NCBI GenBank assembly: GCA_030568195.1 | Contig: JAJLTO010000005.1 | Coordinates: 868,001 to 932,000, forward strand | Length of the DNA stretch: 64,000 bases | Direction: 5' to 3' | Source: Dipodascopsis uninucleata var. uninucleata | Lineage: Eukaryota > Ascomycota > Lipomycetes > Lipomycetales > Lipomycetaceae | In this document: piece by piece, positions 56,518 to 64,000 of the stretch | Position numbering within the stretch: the stretch's first letter is position 1 | Layout of the letters: every line of letters begins with the position of its first letter | Translations under genes and position numbers: made by a program | Notes under the pieces: model-generated | What the model saw: the letters and a program-made list of their open reading frames with translations, nothing else | What the model was told of the DNA's origin: nothing | The model's database searches: none

Positions 56518-57320
56518 CTTCGCAAGCTTGACCCCAAAATTAAGAGCGTAGCCGTCGAAGCCTTGTCTAAACCTGGGCCTAGCCTATCGGTTTAACAATA
56601 GAGACTGCCGACGGATTTCTCTAGCTGATCTAGGGCACGTTTGGCCAATTCATCGACTTAAAGAATCTCTCCTGCACGACAGATGTTCGTACTGTGACCC
56701 TTTGTGCTGTTTGTGGATGGATTAAACCGAGCGACAGATAATGGTTGCTGAATATTGCGAAAAAAAAGTGAAAGCTGCTCTCGTCTTTTTAAAGTTGTTA
56801 TTTATTGAGGTGGATGTGAAAAACAAACTGCCACGAAAGGTCCCAAAAATTGTAAAGGAGCTACTAGCGATCTATTATTAGTTGGCATCAACAAGCTACA
56901 AGATTAACGGCAGAACTATAGTAAGAAATAAATATTAATAGACTTTGAACCGATAGAGCTTTTGTTAAAATCTATATATATAGTAGCTACTAGAGAGCTG
57001 GAAAATGGAACGCGACTACATAATTCACCCACAAACTCTCCATCGCGGAACTCAAATAGCTCACTACTAATTATCATTATAATTATGATTGATATACACT
57101 CTACTGAGATAATCTAGAGAAGTACCTAGGCGAGATATTCAGAAATATATATAATTAATACAAATGCTTAATATGGTACAGATCAACCCAAAATTGAAGA
57201 AACATATATAAAACCAGGCACAAGCGTACAGTACAAGATAGTCATCCAAGAACGGTTCAGACTAAAATTAAAAGCATTTTCCGAATTAATATGACGAGTG
57301 CAAAGGATCTTACTGTCCGA
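56518..57320. other. Intergenic region, MED14 promoter
   Basis: Between the MED14 start and the SF3B6 stop, both minus strand. No ORF of note; AT-rich. Confidence 0.5.
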
Positions 57321-57830
57321 TCAAATCTGCCGTCGCGGTGTAGCTCCCACATCCTGATGTGACGACTGAGCGCCATCGAAAGAGCCAGGCTCAGACCGCA
57401 TAGGTGTCGCCATGACCTTTTCTGGCTGATGGTACAGTACAACCAGATACCTGTTTTGAAAGTTATAACCGGACAGCTTATCGCAAGCCATTTTGGCATC
57501 TTGAATCTCATCATACACTACGAAAGCTGTACCCTTAGTCCCTGGGCCATTGCCTAATCGAATTTGTCTATACCATTCTGTCAGTAATATATATCTTTTA
57601 GAATTATGAACTACAGCAATATCCAAATAACTCCTACTACTAACCGAATAGATCCGAATTTCCCAAAAAGCTCGTATAGCTCTTCAGATGTGACATTGTA
57701 CGAGAGGTTCTTTACAAACAAGATACGGTTGATCTCCGCTCCTAATTTCTAAACGACCATTATATTAATAACAATTCTTCATGCAATGCAAACATAAAGC
57801 CATGTCGATGACGCATACTCTATTTGACAT
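57321..57830 (-). CDS. SF3B6: Splicing factor 3B subunit 6 (p14/SF3b14a)
   Basis: Model of 120 aa with exons 57830-57819, 57748-57645 and 57567-57321 (363 nt). The first exon codes only MSNR. The single RRM has RNP2 as RILFVKNL and an RNP1-like GTAFVVYD, with [19 protein letters not shown] between. The sequence [19 protein letters not shown] and the [20 protein letters not shown] end match p14 almost block for block. p14 contacts the bulged branch-point adenosine in the U2 snRNP with SF3B1. The C-terminal 30 residues are unrelated low complexity. Saccharomyces lacks this protein, so its presence fits the intron-rich genome. The 12-nt first coding exon is the least certain part of the model. 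Confidence 0.92.
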
Positions 57831-58167
57831 GACGAGCAAGACTTTCAAATTTAGAATAAAAATGCTCAAAGAATTTTGCTTCTACCGAATCGAATTTCAA
57901 AATCTTCACAGTTTTATCATGCGCAACTGGCTCTAGAGGCAATACTCGAATTCAAGTTGAATTTGAAGAAGCCTGATTCTTCCCTTCTTTCGCTTTCCTT
58001 TTTCTTGTCTTGTTAAATCAACTATATATTGAATAGTAAATTTTCAAAGTATTGAATATGGAAAAATTGTCACGATGTGAATGAATCGATGTCCTTGTAT
58101 AAAATAGGAAAACAGTATATGCAAGTAATGCACATTCATAAAATTAAAACAGCATTCTTAATGAATG
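57831..58167. other. Intergenic region, SF3B6 promoter and tRNA-Leu 3' flank
   Basis: About 340 bp without an ORF of note. Nothing else seen. Confidence 0.5.
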
Positions 58168-58178
58168 AAAAAAAAAAA
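58168..58178 (-). terminator. Pol III terminator of tRNA-Leu
   Basis: Eleven A residues on the plus strand, that is a T11 run on the minus strand, starting two bases after the mature tRNA-Leu end. Confidence 0.85.
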
Positions 58179-58180
58179 TT

Positions 58181-58277
58181 TGACGGATGCGAGGTTCGAA
58201 CTCGCGCGAACTTACGTTCAGCAGATAATCTTAAGAAGACTTAAGTCTGCCGCCTTAGACCACTCGGCCAACCCGCC
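58181..58277 (-). tRNA. tRNA-Leu (UAA) with a 13-nt intron
   Basis: The minus strand gives a class II tRNA: acceptor GGCGGGT/ATCCGTC with two G-U pairs, TGGCCGAGTGG D-arm start, anticodon stem GCAGA/TCTGC with TAA at 58243-58241, a long variable arm and T arm GCGAG-TTCGAAC-CTCGC, discriminator A. The intron is 58239-58227, one base after the anticodon; its CTTAAG-type sequence can pair with the anticodon, as in other tRNA-Leu introns. Confidence 0.95.
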
Positions 58278-58858
58278 GCATAAACTGATATAAACGTTCT
58301 TTCACAACGCTCTAGTTGTGTCTATAGACAGGGTAATATAAATACAAAAGTAGCTAATCGTTTACCCATGAACTTTGTGTAACAAGTGCGACGGCCAGAC
58401 AGTAATGCATGAATACATAATCATTATTAATACCTACTTAATATGTATTGATGATCAGGAATTAATACTTCGTGAGCGTATACGTGTAGAGAAAGATTAC
58501 TCAGACTCAAGAAAATACGAATTTATTGGAACTAACAGTAAATAACTAAGAAATAATTAGAAGTACAACATAAAGCTAACAAATTGTAATCAACATAACT
58601 GCTACGTATATGTGTCCATATATATAATAGACTCGTATATAAAAAGACAATACGAAAATATATAAATTATATAGCAAAGCCTTCCTTGAAAAACTAAGCG
58701 AGTCAGACCTTGGGAAATCGATATATTTTCAAGAGCAACGGTCGAAGAGAAAGAAAGATTTGCATATAAAACAAACCAGCTAGTCTTATATGCTCTTTCT
58801 ATAGTAATCGAACTACCATGCGGCATACCATACGGAACCTTTGATATACAGCTCGTAA
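58278..58858. other. Intergenic region between tRNA-Leu and hexokinase
   Basis: 3' flank of hexokinase and upstream of tRNA-Leu, both minus strand. A minus-strand ORF at 58602-58862 overlaps the hexokinase stop and has no signature. Confidence 0.5.
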
Positions 58859-60744
58859 TCAAACTTGCATCCTTTTGTTCATTATCTTGGTTCCTTCAGC
58901 AGTCATTCCAACTGGTAAACCATCTTTGATTCTCTTCAAAGTCAAGGCAGCAATCAGAGCGGCGCCAACACCGCTACCGTCCTCAGCAGGTTGAACCTTA
59001 ATAGGATAGTCTTCTGGCTTAGAGTCCCAGCCAAAAATCTCGGATAGCGCTTGAGCACCACGCTCCTGAAAGTGAGGATACTTGTTGAAGACAGAACCAT
59101 CAGCACCAACATGGCATGCATCAATATTACTCTTCTTGGCGATTGCAGCGACACCGCAAGCAGAAAGACGAGCAGAACGAGTACCAATTAGCTCCGTCAA
59201 ACGACGAATAAGCTTACGCTCAGGCTCCGTAGTTGGGAGATTGAATCTGTTCAAAAAGGTATCCTCAGTCTCAGTCAAGTTCTCAAAAGGATCCTCCTCA
59301 ATGGCAGAGAGCAACGAGGCATCAATGGAATAAGCAGACTTCAAGATGGAAACATCCTTTCGCTCAAAGATATGGCCCTGATCGTGAAGGTCTAACAAAA
59401 CCAATCTTAAAAGTTCCCCTAGATAGAGACCAGCAATCATCTTCTCGAACGCCTGCTGGTTTGGTCGCGGTGAGTCATTGTCAATTTGAATGTCGTACTT
59501 GGTTCGTGGTAAAATGACATGTTCATTATCAAACGCACCCCATTCACAGTTAATAGCCATCAGAGTATTTGGTTCCAAATCGACAAGTCCTTCAAGCTTA
59601 GGAACATTTCCTACGGTCTCAAAGTATGCAGCATTGCAGCCAGTTCCAAAGATAACGCCCATTTTAGTCATAGGATCAGTGTAGTTAGAGGCAATCAAGG
59701 TGCCAGTTGTATCGTTAATTAAGGCAGTGACTTTAATAGGGAGATTCTTTTTCTTAAGAGCGTTCTCAAACATTGGCTGGACATCCTTGCCTTCAACTCC
59801 ATCGATATCGAAGCCCTTAGTCCAACGCTGAAGAACACCATTGTTGACGGCAGTTTGAGTGCAAGGATAGCTGAACGTGAAACCGAGATGGAGCTCTTCT
59901 AAGTCCTCATCTGGATGGTGCGAGCTTAAAAACGACTCCAAACAGTCAGCGATGTAATCCCACAGTTGCTCTGAAGAACCAGTCTTCATAGATTCAGGCA
60001 TATGGTATTTCGACTGAGTGATGTCAAAATCTCGGTTTCCAAGCAGCTTCACCTCACAAACTCTGAGATTGGTCCCACCCATCTAGTAGCAAAACAAAGT
60101 ATTAGTCAGTATGCCATTTAGACGATAATATCGCAAATGCTTGCGAGTGAATGAATGAATATTAAAAAAAGATAGTGCAAAGTTTTCACAGAAAATAAAT
60201 GGTACATACATCCAGTGCCAAAAAGGTACCAGCTTCCTTTCCAGTTGGCATATTCATCACCCAGGTAGGAATCATTGGCTATACAAACCAAAAGCATAGC
60301 GGTTAGCGTCAAAGCAGCAATTTAAGCTTGTCTCGATTTAACAGAATAGTGCTTTTACTTACAATACTTCCACCTTCCTTGGAAAGACCTGTTCATAGTA
60401 GGTAAGTTAGTCATCTGGTTTATGCACTCGCTTTCTCTCCTCGACATTGGTAGCCAATCAACCATCATATCCTACCTTTGTCAAGCTCATTGATAAAATG
60501 ATCAACTATTTTTTTAAGAGAGTCACTATTGACAGTGAACAATCTCTCCAATTGAGCAATTTGATCAAGTAAATCTTTAGGCACGTCTGCCATAGATCCC
60601 TAAAGTATCAAAGTCACTCCTGTTAGCTATTCGACTTCTTCCAAACTGCATCCACTCTCACTTCTCTGTTTAGATTTCTTCATATAATTTCTATTCAGTA
60701 CTTACCTTACGGGAGGGAGGCTTTTTGGGTCCTAAATGCACCAT
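58859..60744 (-). CDS. HXK: Hexokinase
   Basis: Model of 493 aa with exons 60744-60706, 60599-60476, 60388-60363, 60278-60210 and 60082-58859 (1482 nt). It opens MVHLGPKKPPSRKGSMADVP, the typical fungal hexokinase N-terminus. The 26-nt third exon encodes GLSKEGGSI and the fourth exon PMIPTWVMNMPTG. The phosphate-1 loop is LALDMGGTNLRVCEV, the sugar-binding stretch LGFTFSYPCTQ, the catalytic Asp is in LINDTTGTLIAS and the phosphate-2 region is GVIFGTGCNAAY; the adenosine motif near the C-terminus reads VGADGSVFNKYPHF. It phosphorylates glucose, fructose and mannose in the cytosol. Which paralog (Hxk1/2 or glucokinase) is not resolved, though motifs favour hexokinase over glucokinase. It diverges from ADE12 across about 1.6 kb. 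Confidence 0.96.
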
Positions 60745-62323
60745 TATGACTATTTTAGATGAAGTATCAAATTTTTCGCAGAAGTCTTGTGTATTCAAGA
60801 AGGTAGAAGAAGGAAAACAAAATAAATGATGTGCGAAAAAGACTACTGGAAGTAGAGAGGCGCAACCAATTTTATTTACTGGCTGCGACAACTACGCTTA
60901 AAGCTATCTACAATATATCTACGGTTCACAGATGCCAAAATATTATTTAAAGAAATTAACACTATAACTCGTGGAGTGTGAACGTTACACCTTAAAAAGG
61001 CCTATATAGTATGTCAAGCTTGTGATCGCCCAGCCGTAGACTAGAGACATTAGTGATCCTGTACCAGTACTAAACCAATCTCTACCAAGTTTCCTAATTG
61101 TTACAATTAGCGTGATGTCATTGCACTACCATACCTATGCTGTACGATTTATAAGAATAGTAGATACTATAATGTCCTATGCTGGCCCCACTGTCTAGAT
61201 ACATACTTGATGCCGGATTACTAGATACAATAATGCAATTATAAAGTGTGCATATCTACACATGCACATTTGGCAGAGAATCCGCAGAGTGGACGTGTTG
61301 TAATTAAAAGCACACTAAATGAGCTTGTTTAGAAAGGCTGTTATAATAATAACCATCGAGCGCCACGAATCAACAAAATAAGGAGTCTATTAATATTCTA
61401 GCTACTGCAACATAGCCAGGTTATCGGCGAGAAGAACTGATATCAGTAGAGTGTAGATGTCCAAAAGTCGTAATGAATATTCGATACCAATTCAATATCT
61501 AGACTCTCAACGATAAGTATACTACCACTCGGTCACATCAACATATATGGCAAAAACTAATAAAGATATCTACCATTTTAGTGCACTCTGGTATCATTTA
61601 TAAACACTAATGTATGATGCTATCGTACAAGGTATTTCGTACTTTTCATAGTATAGAGAAATTTCAGTTCCTGGCTCGTGCCTAGCAGCTGGTTAAGAGA
61701 GAAATGTACTTTGAGATACACGAAATATATATATATATATATTCTATCCTACGTTATCCTACTGATTCAATGATGTCTTTTAAGATTATCTAAATCATTT
61801 CAAATCCTTTTTTTAGAATCTGATATGTAGCCATTGAGCGAACCGATCTTGCCGGACAACTGAGTCGATGCTAAAACACCACCAGCGACGCAAGACCAGA
61901 TTATTAAACAAGGGCATCTACACAATGTAGAGCTCTACGTCTAGCCATTTATGCGATATTTCGAATCTCTATAATAATTCTCGAATTCACTTGGTATTCC
62001 AGACGGTTCAATTTATGTAAGTTGAAGAAAGAAAAAGAGAAGAAAATTTTAAAAGTTATTCCAGTTCATACAATATAAAATTGTTGCTTGTGGGTAAATG
62101 TAGTCACAATGAACGCATCAGACTGCAAGGCAAAAAGTTCCACAGTAAAGTCGTATAAAAAAGGTACAAATCCGTTAAATTTTTTAAAAAAAAAACGGGA
62201 TGCCATTCTCAAAAAACAGGTACAAAGAGCGAAACATCTTTTTTGATAACAAATACATTATAAAATAGACAATTTTTTCAAAATATATTTAGATACATCA
62301 ATTATTGTACTTCTAGTTTTATA
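60745..62323. promoter_or_regulatory. Divergent intergenic region hexokinase / ADE12
   Basis: A 1.58 kb head-to-head region without any ORF of note. A pure AT dinucleotide tract lies at about 61725-61742, and poly-A/T tracts occur at 62185-62195 near the ADE12 start. No specific factor site is assigned. Confidence 0.5.
61725..61742. repeat. AT dinucleotide microsatellite
   Basis: Nine uninterrupted AT units in the hexokinase/ADE12 intergenic region. Confidence 0.85.
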
Positions 62324-63839
62324 ATGGCTACTGTCGTGCTAGGTGCTCAATGGGGCGACGAAGGGAAAGGAAAGCTCGTCGATATCCTCTGCGATAAAAT
62401 CGAAGTTTGCGCTCGGTGCCAGGTAGGTTAATCATAGTCTCACGAAATTATAGTGGTGAACGTTAGATACGAGGATTAGAAAATTATTTGAGAATAGTTC
62501 TTTAGTTCTTGAATACTGAACATTGCAGATAAATGCTGCAGTATAATAGCTGACCGACTGTCTGCGAAATCATTTTTCGTTACTTCTTATAGGGCGGAAA
62601 TAATGCTGGCCACACAATTGTTGTCAATGACGTCAAATACGATTTCCATATGCTTCCTTCTGGACTTGTTAATTCAAAGTGTGTTAATCTTATTGGTTCC
62701 GGTGTCGTTGTCCATGTTCCCTCTTTCTTCTCAGAGCTGGAGCAAATGGAAAATAAAGGTATGAGTCATAATAGCATGGAGAATTTAGGTCGGAAATATG
62801 CGCAGCTTTGCTAACAATTCCATCAGGCATGTCCACAAAGGATAGAATATTCGTGTCCTCTAGATCTCATTTGGTCTTCGATGTTCACCAGATCGCAGAT
62901 GGGCTTCACGAAGCAGAATTGTCATCGGCAGCGCTTGGTACCACTCGCAGAGGTATTGGCCCAAGTTATTCCACCAAGGCTACTCGTTCTGGAATAAGAG
63001 TTCATCACCTCGTATCTCAGGAGCCTGGTGCCTGGGACGAGTTTGAGTACCGATTCAGATCACTCGTAGATGCTTTCCGAAAACGTTACGGTGTGTTTGA
63101 GTATGATGTTGAATCTGAGTTGGCTCGATACAAAGTTCTCGCCGACCAGTTGAGACCTTACGTCATTGATGCTGTCGCCTTCATGCATGAAGCATTGAGT
63201 TCTAAGAAACGAATTCTCATCGAGGGTGCTAATGCACTTATGCTTGATTTAGATTTTGGTACCTACCCATATGTCACTTCCAGCAATACCTCTATTGGTG
63301 GTGTCAGCACTGGTCTTGGTATTCCACCGCAGAAGTTGACCGAAATTATTGGTGTCGTCAAGGCATACACCACTCGTGTTGGAGCCGGTCCTTTCCCGAC
63401 CGAACAGCTCAATGATATTGGTGAAACTTTACAAGATGTGGGTGCTGAGTATGGCGTCACAACAGGAAGGAAGCGACGATGTGGATGGCTTGATCTAGTT
63501 GTCCTCCGTTACTCTACTATTATTAATGGCTATACGCTACTGAACATCACTAAACTTGATGTACTTGATGGACTCAAAGAGATCAAAATAGGAATAGCCT
63601 ATCATTATAATGGAAAGCGTTTTGAAACTTTCCCTGAAGATCTTCTTGTTGTAGAAAAAGTTGAGGTTGAATATGTTACTATGAAGGGTTGGAACACTGA
63701 CATATCGAAGATCACGAAGTATGAAGACTTGCCCCAAGAAGCTAAAGATTACCTTAAATTTATAGAAGACTTCGTTGGCGTTAAAATTGGCTACGTCGGA
63801 GTTGGACCTGGTAGATCTGCAATGATTACTTGCCCTTGA
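62324..63839 (+). CDS. ADE12: Adenylosuccinate synthetase
   Basis: Model of 425 aa with exons 62324-62422, 62593-62758 and 62827-63839 (1278 nt). The N-terminal GTP-binding signature [19 protein letters not shown] carries the catalytic Asp, followed by [11 protein letters not shown] with the second catalytic His. Downstream are the IMP-binding [19 protein letters not shown], the QGAN-like [37 protein letters not shown] and [11 protein letters not shown]. It joins IMP and aspartate using GTP in the committed step to AMP. The first intron (170 nt) is one of the longest in the window; the second is 68 nt with a CTAAC branch site. Length agrees with yeast Ade12 (433 aa). Confidence 0.97.
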
Positions 63840-64000
63840 AGATTTTTTAGACTCTGGTGGATGAGATTTACTGTTTTTACATTTTGTGCGTAGTCTGAGA
63901 TATCAGGCCAAGCTGATAGAAGATATTTCACCGAGGCACCATTAGATATCCTTGTTTTAAATTATATTCATTACGTGCTTGTGTTTTATCTAACTTAAAA
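63840..64000. other. ADE12 3' flank
   Basis: The remaining 161 bases to the window edge are AT-rich with no start of another gene visible. Confidence 0.6.

Noticed and set aside
1-64000. Mobile elements, viral remnants, CRISPR or bacterial islands
   Set aside because: I saw no reverse transcriptase, integrase, transposase, capsid-like frame, terminal repeats or spaced repeats; all recognised genes are ordinary fungal nuclear genes.

Overview
This window is nuclear DNA from a fungus, most likely an early-branching ascomycete yeast (Lipomycetaceae-like or Taphrinomycotina-like; the sequence alone does not settle which). The signs are AT-rich DNA, short GT-AG introns with CTAAC/CTGAC/CTAAT branch points close to the acceptor, yeast-style tRNA introns, ERMES and GPI-yapsin genes, and a gene set closest to Ascomycota. 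I modelled 28 protein-coding genes, 22 of them spliced with 64 introns in all, and two tRNA genes. There is no rRNA, CRISPR array, operon or recognisable mobile element. Most spliced models below were assembled by hand from splice signals, frame and family motifs. All have exon lengths that sum to whole codons.

Layout. 1-7 kb: a partial GT8-GT64 glycosyltransferase, a 2.2 kb intergenic region, a GPI-anchored aspartic protease, TIM8. 7-16 kb: an SDR polyol/sugar reductase, a catabolic serine dehydratase (CHA1 type), RAM2 (prenyltransferase alpha subunit), sideroflexin, mevalonate kinase. 16-31.6 kb: SRV2/CAP, a MAK32-like PfkB protein, a membrane-anchored F-box protein, PDS5 (10 exons), POL4 (DNA polymerase X), FLX1 (FAD/folate carrier). 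32-39 kb: TOM7 and MMM1 head to head, the cap-binding subunit CBP80, thioredoxin reductase. 39-48.5 kb: a 2.9 kb non-coding stretch ending in tRNA-Phe, a PAP2 lipid phosphatase, a THO1-like protein, TTC1, OST1. 49-64 kb: a gamma-butyrobetaine-hydroxylase-like enzyme, a divergent PEBP protein, MED14, SF3B6, tRNA-Leu, hexokinase, adenylosuccinate synthetase.

The genes are mostly housekeeping and do not form one pathway. Some neighbours make sense together: TIM8, FLX1, TOM7 and MMM1 are all mitochondrial, and TOM7 and MMM1 share a 207 bp bidirectional promoter with a central CACGTG. PDS5 carries MluI-box-like (MCB) elements typical of G1/S genes.

The most notable observations are a 5-nt microexon in TIM8, frequent AAG/GAG 3' splice sites, the GT8-GT64 fusion, an F-box protein with a C-terminal membrane anchor, a PfkB protein whose catalytic Asp is Asn, a PEBP protein lacking pocket residues, and a cluster of TTACTAA sites upstream of thioredoxin reductase. 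I found no convincing wholly new multi-gene system.
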